Shown: positions 1 through 6,928, numbered from the stretch's first letter. The stretch is DNA of 10,297 nucleotides from an uncultured Fimbriimonadales bacterium (GCA_937925775.1 CALAMM010000200.1:1-10297), one strand, 5' to 3'. A program made the numbers and translations. Notes: generated by a model not told the origin, from the sequence alone.

Positions 1-986
1 ACGAGACCGCGCCATTGGAGCAGAACCTGCTGCAAGTCGTTGCTGTCGCACCCGGTTCGCCCGCCGAGAAAGCAGGGTTGCGGCAAGGCGATATCATCGA
101 TGCCATCGACGACAAGTGGATTATCTCGGAAGACCCCTACGCTGAGGTGGTGCAGTTGCAGCGCATGCACAGCCCGCGCGAGCAGATTCGTCAAGCGGGC
201 GAGCGCGCTCGCCAACGCCTGCTCAACAGTCTCTCCGTCAGTGAAGCCATCCAGATGCTGAGCCAGAACCCGGAAGACGCGCACGCGGCGAAGCCCCTCC
301 GCCTGACCATCAAGCGCGGCGGGCAGACGCTGACGCTACAGGTTGCTCGCGCCACAACGAAGGTGCGCCCGCTGGAGTACCACCTGCTTCAGGGCAAGTG
401 GGGCTACCTGCGTCCGAACCTGCTCAACGCTGCTGCTGCGCGTGAGTTTGCCAGTGCGCTCCGCACGCTCAAGCAAGGCGGCGCGAAAGGGCTGATTATC
501 GACCTGCGTGGGGTAGCTATCGGGCAGCAAGAATCGGCGCTCCAGATTTTGAGCCTACTTGCAACGAAACGGCAGATCGCTCTGGTGGAGTACCGTGAGG
601 GGAAGAGCTATAAGACCCGCCCCCTCACCCTGCCCAAAGCGCCGCAGCCCGCGAACCTGCCGATAGCCGTGCTGGTGGACCGAGGCACTTACAATGTGGC
701 GGAACTCACCGCGCTCGCCCTGAAGCAAACGGCGAAGGCGCGGCTCTTCGGCATGCCGACCTTCGGCGACGCCTCCCAGACGAACCTCTACCAACTCCGG
801 GACGGCTCAGGCTTCACGCTGACCGTTGGGCGGTATCAGGGCTTGGATGGCACCAAGTTCCACCAGCGCGGCGTGTTGCCTGACGAGCGGATTGCAGCTG
901 AGCCGCGCCTGCGAGGGCAACTGGGCGGCGACCCTGCCCTCGAACGCGCCGTCAAATGGCTCGCAACTCAGGAGAAACGATCATGA
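1..986 (+). CDS. PDZ / S41-type protease homologue lacking catalytic residues (5' end outside window)
   Basis: The frame is open to the left edge, so the gene is 5'-truncated by the window. A TTG at 15 falls inside the PDZ fold and is probably not the start. Counting from that TTG, residues 1-33 and about 74-115 form a PDZ domain (SPAEKAGL, GDIIDAIDD), split by a roughly 40-residue charged helical insertion. Residues about 120-310 resemble the peptidase S41 core. Aligned with the intact S41 enzyme encoded next door, the catalytic Ser position is Asn227 (GTYNVAEL in place of GSASASEI), the catalytic Lys is Asp252 (FGD in place of FGK), and the NPGG loop is degraded (DLRGVAIG). The fold therefore looks kept but peptidase activity lost; a regulatory or scaffold role is inference. 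It overlaps the next gene by ATGA, so the two are probably coupled. A small chance remains that it is simply a decaying paralogue. Confidence 0.85.
   Translation, partial: ETAPLEQNLLQVVAVAPGSPAEKAGLRQGDIIDAIDDKWIISEDPYAEVVQLQRMHSPREQIRQAGERARQRLLNSLSVSEAIQMLSQNPEDAHAAKPLRLTIKRGGQTLTLQVARATTKVRPLEYHLLQGKWGYLRPNLLNAAAAREFASALRTLKQGGAKGLIIDLRGVAIGQQESALQILSLLATKRQIALVEYREGKSYKTRPLTLPKAPQPANLPIAVLVDRGTYNVAELTALALKQTAKARLFGMPTFGDASQTNLYQLRDGSGFTLTVGRYQGLDGTKFHQRGVLPDERIAAEPRLRGQLGGDPALERAVKWLATQEKRS
971..976 (+). promoter_or_regulatory. Shine-Dalgarno site for the S41 protease gene
   Basis: GGAGAA lies six bases before the ATG at 983. This decides the start: an in-frame upstream candidate at 956 has no such site and would lie deeper inside the preceding gene. 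The chosen ATG overlaps the upstream TGA as ATGA, typical of translational coupling. Confidence 0.7.
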
Positions 987-2305
987 GAGAACGCGGACGC
1001 GCTTGGATATACACGCTGTTGCTGTTGATGGGGATGTTCGCTGCGGGGTTTCTGGGCGCGGAAGCCTATGCCGCGCTCACCCGCTCGTCCGTGTCGCTGC
1101 TGGGCACGCCGCTGCTCAGCGCGTCCTTCACGCGCGAGTCGTTAGACCCGACCGACGCCTTCCGCAGCACACTCGCCGAGGTGGAAGCGCACTACTACGG
1201 TGTGCCCCCCGCTGTCGATAAACTCACTTACATCAGCATCGAGGGGATGCTCAGCGCGGTGGGCGACCCCTACACCCGCTTTATGGATCCCGACGCCTTC
1301 CGCCGTATGCAGGAGGACACGCAGGGCAGCTTCACGGGCATCGGCGCCCTCCTTGAAGACGCGCCCGGCGGCGCCCGCATCGTGCGCCCCCTCCCCAATA
1401 GCCCCGCGTCTAAAGCAGGGCTCAAACCCGGCGACATCATCATCGCCGTCGATGGCAAAAGCCTCGAGCGCGTCGCCTTAGACGACGCCGTGCGCATGAT
1501 TCGCGGACCGCGCTTCACCGAAGTAAGGCTCACTATCCGCCGCAACGGCGTGGAGGAGCCGTTCACCGTCACAATCCGACGCGACCTCGTGGAAAGCCCC
1601 ACCGTCGATGTCTACCTCGAAGACGACGAGAACAAGATTTATCGCATCTGGCTGCAGAACTTCAGCGAGAAAGCCCCAACCCTACTCGATCGCGCCTTGA
1701 ACGAGATCAGGCAAAACGGCGGTCGCGCCCTGATCTTAGACCTGCGAGCGAACCCCGGCGGGCTGCTCGACTCTGCCATCGAGGTCGCCAGTCGGTTCAT
1801 TCCCGGCGAGCAGGTGGTGGTCAGCGTGGTCGGCAGGCAGGGCTTGCTGGAGCGACGCTACACGCTCAAAGGACGCTATCGCCACCTTGATATGCCCATC
1901 GTGGTGCTGATTAACGGTGGGAGCGCGAGCGCGTCGGAGATTGTGGCGGGCGCACTGCGCGACCATAAAATCGCCCCCCTCATCGGCGAAGACTCCTTCG
2001 GCAAAGGGCTGGTACAAACTGTCATACCGACCTCGCAGAACACCGCCGTCGCCATCACCACCGCCAAGTACCTCACACCCAACGGCACAGACCTGAACGC
2101 GAAGATCGTGGACGGCAAGCGCGTCGGCGGTCTCAAACCCGACATCGAGGTCAAAAACCCCGAAGACTGGCGGATGACCGAAGAGGACAAGGCGCGCGAC
2201 CTGCAGCTGCAAAAAGCGCTGGAGGTACTACGCGAGAAGCTCCACGCCACGAAGTCCGGCAACGGCGTGCTGCGAGCGCAAAACGATACGGAGGTGAACC
2301 GATGA
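983..2305 (+). CDS. C-terminal processing peptidase, S41 family (CtpA/Prc-type), membrane-anchored
   Basis: A 440-residue serine protease that, by family, cleaves C-terminal regions of exported proteins on the outer side of the inner membrane. Residues 9-30 form one hydrophobic segment after Arg-rich MRERGR, so it is a signal anchor or signal peptide. The N-terminal S41 helical region with GDPYTRFMDP (94-103) follows. The PDZ domain covers about 115-203 (SPASKAGLKPGDII). The catalytic core spans about 215-400: DLRANPGG (253-260), GSASASEI with the catalytic Ser316, and GKG with Lys341. The Ser-Lys spacing of 25 residues is that of known CtpA/Prc enzymes. Length and domain order are normal for bacterial CtpA. 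It overlaps the genes on both sides by ATGA (983-986 and 2302-2305), so it should be part of one transcript with the inactive homologue, rpiB and hflX. Substrate is unknown. Confidence 0.95.
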   Translation: MRERGRAWIYTLLLLMGMFAAGFLGAEAYAALTRSSVSLLGTPLLSASFTRESLDPTDAFRSTLAEVEAHYYGVPPAVDKLTYISIEGMLSAVGDPYTRFMDPDAFRRMQEDTQGSFTGIGALLEDAPGGARIVRPLPNSPASKAGLKPGDIIIAVDGKSLERVALDDAVRMIRGPRFTEVRLTIRRNGVEEPFTVTIRRDLVESPTVDVYLEDDENKIYRIWLQNFSEKAPTLLDRALNEIRQNGGRALILDLRANPGGLLDSAIEVASRFIPGEQVVVSVVGRQGLLERRYTLKGRYRHLDMPIVVLINGGSASASEIVAGALRDHKIAPLIGEDSFGKGLVQTVIPTSQNTAVAITTAKYLTPNGTDLNAKIVDGKRVGGLKPDIEVKNPEDWRMTEEDKARDLQLQKALEVLREKLHATKSGNGVLRAQNDTEVNR

Positions 2306-2766
2306 TTCTCTACATGGGCGCCGACCACGCAGGCTACCCACTCAAAGAGTTCTTGAAGAACTACCTCGCCCAGCAAGGCTATGAAATCTGCGATGTCGGC
2401 GTCTACTCGGAGGAGCCTGCAGACTACCCCGATATTGCCCACACGCTTACGGCGAAGCTGGTGCGGGAGACGCGCCCCGCGCTGGGCATCCTCATCTGCG
2501 GTACGGGCATCGGCATGAGCATCGCGGCGAACAAACGCCCTGGTATCCGCGCGGCGAACGCCAGCGAACCCGTCTCAGCCGCGCTCGCCCGCGAACACAA
2601 TAACGCGAATGTCATCTGCCTCGGCGCACGAGTGGTCGGACCTGAACTTGCCCGCGCCACGGTGGAAGCGTTCCTGCGCACTGGCTTCAGCCACGAGGAG
2701 CGCCATCACCGGCGCGTGCAAAAACTGGAACTGAACGGAGGTGAGGAGGCATCCCGCACCGACTAA
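2302..2766 (+). CDS. rpiB: Ribose-5-phosphate isomerase B
   Basis: A cytoplasmic sugar isomerase of the LacAB_rpiB family that interconverts ribose 5-phosphate and ribulose 5-phosphate in the non-oxidative pentose phosphate pathway. The 154-residue protein has the family signature throughout: GADHAG at 6-11, DYPD at 41-44, CGTGIGMS at 66-73 and REHNNANVICLGAR from 97. Cys66 and His99 fall at the same numbers as the catalytic base and ring-opening His in the E. coli enzyme, so it is of the Cys type rather than the Glu type known from Mycobacterium. The ATG overlaps the upstream TGA as ATGA, preceded by GGAGGTG at 2290-2296. The last 16 bases probably overlap the start of hflX. The C-terminal tail (after about residue 140) is polar and unlikely to be catalytic. 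No oddities in the active site. Confidence 0.96.
   Translation: MILYMGADHAGYPLKEFLKNYLAQQGYEICDVGVYSEEPADYPDIAHTLTAKLVRETRPALGILICGTGIGMSIAANKRPGIRAANASEPVSAALAREHNNANVICLGARVVGPELARATVEAFLRTGFSHEERHHRRVQKLELNGGEEASRTD
2737..2749 (+). promoter_or_regulatory. Strong purine-rich SD-like tract inside the 3' end of rpiB, serving hflX
   Basis: GGAGGTGAGGAGG is a near-ideal double Shine-Dalgarno sequence within the last codons of rpiB. The only in-frame near-cognate start for hflX at a sensible distance is ATC at 2751, eight bases after the first GGAGGT core. A TGA at 2742-2744 closes the hflX frame upstream, so translation must begin after it. Confidence 0.55.
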
Positions 2767-4013
2767 CGGAAATCGGTCAGGCGGAGCGCGCGATTCTCGT
2801 ATTTTGCCACCACGAAGCGCATGAAGACGCCTACTGGAGCGACGAGATGCGCGCCCTTGCCCACTCCGCTGGCGTGCGCATCGTCGGTGAGATCCGCCAA
2901 AGACGCCCCATCCCCGATGTCGCCACCTACATCGGCAAAGGTAAAGCCGAAGAACTGTTCCAACTCGCTCGTGAAACCGAAGCGGAGGTCATCCTCTTCG
3001 ATGTGGAGCTGAACCCCGTGCAGCAGCGCAACCTCGAACAGATTACTCAGACGCGCGTGGTCGATCGTACCCAGCTGATTCTCGATATTTTTGCGCAGCG
3101 GGCGCGTTCCCGAGAAGGGGCGTTGCAGGTGGAACTCGCCCAGTTGCTTTACCTTATGCCGCGCCTATCGGGCAAGGGTGTCGCGCTCTCGCGTTTGGGT
3201 GGCGGTATCGGCACGCGCGGTCCGGGTGAGACGAAACTGGAGATCGATCGGCGACGCATTCGCGAGCGTGTCGCCCATCTGCGCCATGAAATCGAGGAGG
3301 TGCGCCGCCAACGCGGGCATCAGCGCAGCGCGCGGCGCAAGCTCCCGTTCCCCAGCGGCGCAATTGTCGGCTACACTAACGCGGGCAAGTCCACCTTGCT
3401 CAATGTGCTTTCAGGCGCGGAGACCTATGTCGACAACCGTTTGTTCGCCACGCTGGATCCCACCACGCGGCGTGTCGTGCTGCCTGACGGCTGGTCCGTG
3501 CTGCTGACCGACACGGTCGGCTTTGTGGAGAACTTGCCCCCGATGCTCCTGGAAGCGTTCTACGCCACGCTTGAGGAGGTGCGCGAGGCGGACTTCCTCA
3601 TCCATGTAATCGACATCGCCAGCCCGCACTGGGAGCTCCAGCGCGACGCCGTCGAGACGACCCTCGTGGAGCTGCAGGCAGACCAGAAACCCGTGATTAC
3701 CGTGTTCAACAAGGCGGACTGCGTGCGCGACCCTGCGTGGCTGCGCCAGCTCGTCGCGGAGACGCCCAACTCGGTCTATATCTCCGCCCGCTTCGCGCAG
3801 GGCATCCCGCACCTAATGGATCGCATCGTGGCGACGGTGCAGGGCATGCTGGTCAGCGTCGATGTGTGGCTCCCCTACGAGGCGACCGCGCTCCTCGCCG
3901 AATGCTACGAGTACGGGCGCGTGCTGTCGGTAGACTACCACGAGGACGCGATTCACCTGCGCGCCCAAGTAATCCCGTCGGTCGCCGCGCGCCTGAAAAC
4001 GAGCCAAAAATGA
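2751..4013 (+). CDS. hflX: HflX ribosome-associated GTPase, with a probable non-AUG start
   Basis: HflX is an Obg-related GTPase that binds the large ribosomal subunit and splits or rescues stalled ribosomes under stress, notably heat. With the start at ATC 2751 the protein is 420 residues, close to the family's usual length. The glycine-rich region LGGGIGTRGPGETKLE lies at about 149-164. G motifs follow: GYTNAGKS 207-214 (G1), DTVG 254-257 (G3), NKAD 320-323 (G4) and SAR 345-347 (G5). The YIGKGK motif is at about 60. The first ATG is 2847, but the in-frame codons before it encode AERAILVF and onward, matching the normal first beta strand of HflX, so the real start is upstream. No ATG, GTG or TTG exists between the TGA at 2742 and 2847; ATC at 2751 or 2772 or ATT at 2793 are the choices, and 2751 has the best SD. 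A sequencing indel is the alternative. It overlaps rpiB by 16 bases and ends 23 bases from the convergent permease gene. Confidence 0.93.
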   Translation: MPHRLTEIGQAERAILVFCHHEAHEDAYWSDEMRALAHSAGVRIVGEIRQRRPIPDVATYIGKGKAEELFQLARETEAEVILFDVELNPVQQRNLEQITQTRVVDRTQLILDIFAQRARSREGALQVELAQLLYLMPRLSGKGVALSRLGGGIGTRGPGETKLEIDRRRIRERVAHLRHEIEEVRRQRGHQRSARRKLPFPSGAIVGYTNAGKSTLLNVLSGAETYVDNRLFATLDPTTRRVVLPDGWSVLLTDTVGFVENLPPMLLEAFYATLEEVREADFLIHVIDIASPHWELQRDAVETTLVELQADQKPVITVFNKADCVRDPAWLRQLVAETPNSVYISARFAQGIPHLMDRIVATVQGMLVSVDVWLPYEATALLAECYEYGRVLSVDYHEDAIHLRAQVIPSVAARLKTSQK

Positions 4014-4033
4014 GGGCAGGCAGTGCCTCACCC
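4014..4033. terminator. Small hairpin between convergent genes, possible bidirectional terminator
   Basis: GGG, AGGC, a three-base loop, GCCT and CCC pair as a seven-bp stem with a small internal loop, directly after the hflX stop and just before the stop of the opposing permease gene. There is no T tract on either side, so it would be a weak or Rho-assisted terminator at best. Confidence 0.3.
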
Positions 4034-4036
4034 ACC

Positions 4037-5134
4037 CTACTCCAGCCGCCGCAGCAGCACCAGACCCCCAACCCCAAACAGCAGGTTGGGCGACCACGCC
4101 GCCAGCATCGGCGGCAAAAACCCGTAGTTGCCCAGAATCTGAAACAGCAGCAGCGTGTTCCAGAAGACGAACACCAACACGATGGAGAGTAGCACGCCCA
4201 CGAACCCACCCGCCCGCGCCAGCAGGAAACTCAGCACGGGCGCACACAACGCCAGCACCAGACACGCAGCAGGAACCGCCACTTTGAGATGGTAGCTTAC
4301 CTCCAGCTGTCGGGTATCAAGCCCCATCTCGCGGTTGCGCCGAATCTGCTCGCCAAGCTGCGCCATCGTCTGCTCTTCCGGCGTGGGCGCAGCAAAAAAA
4401 TCCTGCAACGCGACCTGCAAGTTAATCACCAAGCGCGCGGCGTTTTGCACATCGGCGACCTTGCCGTCAGGCTGATAGTAATGCACGCTCGGCTCATAGA
4501 GCGTCCACACGCCGTTGTGATACTCGCCCCGCGGCGCTTTCACCACCAGCCACCCACCCTGCTCGCGCCGCTCGAACATCAGCACATCCTCCAACAATAC
4601 CTTCTCCCCCTGTTGCTGCGCTATGCCAATCCCCACCATGTAGTTCTGCGCTTTGATGACTGCGTTGCTTGTTAGGTTCGGCACTGGCGCGAGCAGAAAA
4701 ATCTTGTTGCGCAGCTTGTTGAACTGTTGCATCGAGGGAGGCACAAGATGCTCGTTCAGCGCGAAGTTCGCCACGGAGAGCAGTACGCCAATCAGCACCA
4801 TCGGTGCGAAGATTCGGCGCAAGCTCACGCCCGCCATGCGCAGGACGGTAATCTCACTATCGCGCGTCAGCCGATTCACGGTGAGCGCGGTGCCCACTGC
4901 CGCGCCCACAGGCAGGCTGAGTACCAGCAGGTACGGCGTGTAATACAGTACCATCTGCGCTACTGCCGTCACGGGCACGCCGTAGTTGAAAAACCACGGC
5001 GCATAGTTAAACAGCAGGTTGCCGATAAGCATCAGCAGAATCGCGCAGATGCCGATGCCCAGCGGCGTAAGCATCTCACGGGCGATGTAGCGATCCAGTC
5101 GCGTGAACGGAGGTAGCGTGCGCAGCGCGTTCAT
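4037..5134 (-). CDS. LptF/LptG-family (YjgP/YjgQ) permease
   Basis: An inner-membrane subunit of the LptB2FG ABC transporter, which extracts lipopolysaccharide from the inner membrane and feeds the Lpt bridge to the outer membrane. The 365-residue protein has the family layout. Three N-terminal membrane helices lie at about 21-44, 58-85 and 106-125. A periplasmic beta-rich domain spans about 130-275, and three C-terminal helices lie at about 283-307, 310-335 and 345-362. The conserved cytoplasmic loop RDSEITVLRMAGVSLRR (91-107) is the coupling region and closely matches the second permease in this window. I chose the ATG at 5134 because it overlaps the stop of the upstream gene as ATGA; a GTG at 5152 is possible but has no SD. 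Sequence alone does not tell LptF from LptG. It lies convergent to hflX. Confidence 0.9.
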   Translation of the reverse strand: MNALRTLPPFTRLDRYIAREMLTPLGIGICAILLMLIGNLLFNYAPWFFNYGVPVTAVAQMVLYYTPYLLVLSLPVGAAVGTALTVNRLTRDSEITVLRMAGVSLRRIFAPMVLIGVLLSVANFALNEHLVPPSMQQFNKLRNKIFLLAPVPNLTSNAVIKAQNYMVGIGIAQQQGEKVLLEDVLMFERREQGGWLVVKAPRGEYHNGVWTLYEPSVHYYQPDGKVADVQNAARLVINLQVALQDFFAAPTPEEQTMAQLGEQIRRNREMGLDTRQLEVSYHLKVAVPAACLVLALCAPVLSFLLARAGGFVGVLLSIVLVFVFWNTLLLFQILGNYGFLPPMLAAWSPNLLFGVGGLVLLRRLE

Positions 5135-5889
5135 GATTTGCGGATTACCCACACGATGAGTCCCAGCGCGACACTGAGCGTGAGCAGGACGGCGAGCAGT
5201 GCGCCTTGCCCCGTTAGCTGCTCGCTCCAGAACAGGCTCAGCCCCATCGCGCCCACAGCAATCACCCAGACCATCACGACCTTCTGCATCAGTTGGCGCG
5301 GAACCCAGCGTCCCTGCACGAGGAGCGGCAAAACAAGTTGCCCGCAGCGTTCACAGCGCACCGCCCCCACCGCCTGCCGCGCACCGCAGTGCATACACGG
5401 CGTGTAGCCCAGCTTAGGGGCGTGTTGCAGCTCGTCCTGCCACATCGCTAAGCGTCGCTTCTCGTTCGCCGCCATAATCGGCGCGGTCTGAATGGCTTTT
5501 TCGAGGTGGTACACCGCCTGCTCCAGTAAACCGTTTTTGTAGCATACTTCGGCGAGGTTTATCAACGAACCGTAGTTTTTGGGGTCAAATTCGTATGCAA
5601 GGCAGGCGCGCTCGATGAGTTCTGCGTCCATCTGGGCATGTGCCGCGCGGTTCAGATAGGCACGCAGCGCGGGCAACCCGATTGCCCCACCCCCCAGCGT
5701 CAACAGCGAAAACAGCCCCGCATAGGGAAACGCTTGGCGCGCGGTCGCCAACGCCAGCAACAGCGCAACCACCGAGCCGATTATTGCCTCACCTGTGGAA
5801 ACATCGCCCGTGACCGCCCAACTCACCAGAAAGAAAATCCAAGCCGCTGCGAGCAGCCACACCAACAGAGCGACAAAAACCGTCTCCAT
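5131..5889 (-). CDS. Membrane protein with TPR-like segment and CX2C-X10-CX2C zinc ribbon, unknown function
   Basis: I do not recognise a named family. The 252-residue protein has hydrophobic segments at about 5-24, 36-51 and 55-77. A soluble stretch (about 85-160) contains a TPR-like pair around YEFDPKNYGSLINLAEVCYK and LLEQAVYHLEKAIQ. A zinc ribbon follows with Cys165, Cys168, Cys179 and Cys182 (CMHCG and CERCG). Two C-terminal membrane helices lie at about 204-221 and 229-249. This looks like a membrane-bound protein whose soluble loop binds a partner through TPR and zinc ribbon. Its stop overlaps the start of the lptF/lptG-type permease (ATGA), so the two are co-expressed; a link to LPS export is inference from that context only. 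A TTG at 5892 directly precedes the chosen ATG and is an alternative start. No good SD is visible, and a TANNNT box sits nine bases before the ATG. Confidence 0.8.
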   Translation of the reverse strand: METVFVALLVWLLAAAWIFFLVSWAVTGDVSTGEAIIGSVVALLLALATARQAFPYAGLFSLLTLGGGAIGLPALRAYLNRAAHAQMDAELIERACLAYEFDPKNYGSLINLAEVCYKNGLLEQAVYHLEKAIQTAPIMAANEKRRLAMWQDELQHAPKLGYTPCMHCGARQAVGAVRCERCGQLVLPLLVQGRWVPRQLMQKVVMVWVIAVGAMGLSLFWSEQLTGQGALLAVLLTLSVALGLIVWVIRKS

Positions 5890-5898
5890 CAAACGCGA

Positions 5899-5904
5899 AT
5901 CTTA
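5899..5904 (-). promoter_or_regulatory. Candidate leaderless promoter -10 box (TAAGAT) for the Zn-ribbon gene
   Basis: On the minus strand TAAGAT lies nine bases before the ATG at 5889 and six before the TTG at 5892. A transcript from it would begin at or beside the start codon. No clear -35 is visible. It resembles the boxes before the three plus-strand genes further right. Confidence 0.4.
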
Positions 5905-5926
5905 CCTGATTTAACACTTCAACCTA

Positions 5927-5954
5927 CAGGGGCAGACACGCAGGTCTGCCCCTG
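5927..5954. repeat. Perfect 11-bp inverted repeat with six-base loop (REP-like palindrome)
   Basis: CAGGGGCAGAC at 5927-5937 is the exact reverse complement of GTCTGCCCCTG at 5944-5954, with ACGCAG between. It lies 25 bases after the stop of the dockerin protein gene and before the Zn-ribbon gene, both on the minus strand. It has no T tract on the minus strand, so it is not a textbook terminator, although it could act as a 3'-end stabiliser or attenuator. From memory, similar GGGGCAGAC...GTCTGCCCC palindromes recur in genomes of several environmental phyla, which suggests a dispersed repeat. Confidence 0.75.
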
Positions 5955-5979
5955 CCACTTTTCGGACACCCTCAGCCGT

Positions 5980-6786
5980 CTAACTGCCGCAGGTCGCGCC
6001 GAAGTTGAACAGCACCAGCAGCAGGTCGGCATCGTCCACCACGCCGTCGCCGTTCGCGTCGGAGGCGGCGTCATCAGAACCGAAGTTGAACAGCACCTGC
6101 AGCAAGTCCGCGTCATCTACCACGCCGTCGCCATTCACATTCCCGAACACGCCCGTGAAGCCACCGCCATACGCTTCCCAGTCCATGTCGAAAATGCGGG
6201 CTTGGGCAAAGAGTTGTTGATTCGGGAAACAGAACAAGTATCCCTCCACCAGCAGGAAGTTATTCTCGTCGCCGCCGTTCTCATCGAACTGAAGCGTGAC
6301 ATTTTGCCAACTACTGTTATAGGGATTGGCTTGGCAGCTCACAGGCGTCACGCGTGCCTGCAGCGCCCCTGCAAGACGGGTAATGAGTACCTGTACCTGC
6401 GTCCCACTAAGAGAGACCCACACACACTGATTGGGATTCTCATCCGCCGCCCAGCGGATAATGGCTTCGTTCGCGTTCTCCGACACCACTGTGCCAATGA
6501 GGTTCAAGGTGTACTGAATTTCCAAGTCGGGGAACAGGTCTTGGACACGCAGTTCGATGTCGATGGCTAAGCCGTCGTTGTTTAGGTCTTGGAGGGTGAA
6601 TTCTAACGGGTCAGAAGAGTCTACATCCCCAGAGAGGGTCAGTGCGCCAGTGATGCTGTACTGTCCACTGTTGAACCTCCAGTAGACTTTGCCGCCCTGC
6701 TCGAGATTGGTTACGAGTTGGGCGTTCGCTGTCGTTGCGAGCGCTGCACACAGCGCGCTCAAAGCCAGCACCTTTCGCATGCTCAT
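5980..6786 (-). CDS. Secreted protein with two C-terminal dockerin-type repeats, unknown body domain
   Basis: A 268-residue exported protein. The N-terminus has a Lys/Arg start, a hydrophobic core and an Ala-Asn-Ala-Gln cleavage site at about residues 20-23 (signal peptidase I type). The body (about 24-210) is rich in beta-type sequence, with scattered Asp/Asn and several Cys, and I cannot assign it. The last 54 residues hold two dockerin-type calcium-binding repeats: GNVNGDGVVDDADLLQVLFNFG and a copy starting SDANGDGVVDDADLL. Each has a DxNxDG loop followed by the conserved Asp-Leu helix. No cohesin or glycoside hydrolase is visible here, so a cellulosome is not implied; such tails occur on many extracellular proteins in this kind of bacterium. 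Two ATGs precede the signal peptide: 6789 is only three bases from GGAGG, while 6786 is six bases away and is preferred. It has its own promoter and is divergent from the next permease gene. Confidence 0.85.
   Translation of the reverse strand: MSMRKVLALSALCAALATTANAQLVTNLEQGGKVYWRFNSGQYSITGALTLSGDVDSSDPLEFTLQDLNNDGLAIDIELRVQDLFPDLEIQYTLNLIGTVVSENANEAIIRWAADENPNQCVWVSLSGTQVQVLITRLAGALQARVTPVSCQANPYNSSWQNVTLQFDENGGDENNFLLVEGYLFCFPNQQLFAQARIFDMDWEAYGGGFTGVFGNVNGDGVVDDADLLQVLFNFGSDDAASDANGDGVVDDADLLLVLFNFGATCGS
6001..6141 (-). repeat. 81-base period internal duplication encoding the two dockerin repeats
   Basis: The stretches beginning at 6001 and 6082 share GAAGTTGAACAGCACC and most of the following 45 bases, giving a 27-residue period. 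Differences are largely at third codon positions, so this is a duplicated half-dockerin under selection for protein sequence rather than a fresh tandem error. Confidence 0.75.
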
Positions 6787-6810
6787 CATCGACCTCCATC
6801 AGTAAGGTTT

Positions 6811-6827
6811 GGGGGTTCACTTCCCCC
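6811..6827. other. Hairpin at the predicted 5' end of the dockerin gene mRNA
   Basis: GGGGG and CCCCC flank a seven-base loop. With a transcription start near 6826 on the minus strand, this stem would form the first bases of the leader, about 20 bases ahead of the GGAGG. It could protect the 5' end; it does not occlude the SD. Five base pairs is modest, so this is tentative. Confidence 0.35.
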
Positions 6828-6832
6828 CTACT

Positions 6833-6861
6833 ATTATACATCACGAGGTGGCTATTGTCCT
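6833..6861 (-). promoter_or_regulatory. Sigma-70-like promoter for the dockerin protein gene
   Basis: On the minus strand there is a perfect -10 TATAAT (6833-6838), a 17-base spacer, and AGGACA (6856-6861), which matches TTGACA at four of six positions. The predicted start near 6826 leaves a leader of about 40 bases containing GGAGGT just before the start codon. This is the best conventional promoter in the window. Confidence 0.7.
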
Positions 6862-6914
6862 GCCGTTTTTTTCTGACTGGCGAGTAGAATTGCTGCGTTT
6901 TGGGCGGGAGCAGG

Positions 6915-6920
6915 TATCCT
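6915..6920 (+). promoter_or_regulatory. Candidate leaderless promoter -10 box (TATCCT) for permease 2
   Basis: TATCCT is followed by exactly eight bases and then the ATG at 6929. A typical start point seven or eight bases after the box would put the mRNA 5' end at the ATG. No SD stands at normal distance. A second, more distal -10-like TAGAAT is at 6885-6890 and would instead give a leadered transcript. Confidence 0.45.
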
Positions 6921-6928
6921 GAATCGCG

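Noticed and set aside
15..17. TTG as the start of the first gene
   Set aside because: The frame is open to the window edge and the codon falls inside the PDZ fold, after its expected first strand; the gene is more likely cut by the window.
2302..4013. Programmed frameshift joining rpiB and hflX
   Set aside because: There is no slippery heptamer or downstream pseudoknot that I can see, and both proteins look complete on their own once hflX uses a non-AUG start.
5638..6570. Plus-strand open frame of 310 codons
   Set aside because: It is antisense to the Zn-ribbon and dockerin genes, is rich in Gln, His and Arg without any domain, and those two genes have clear domains and start signals.
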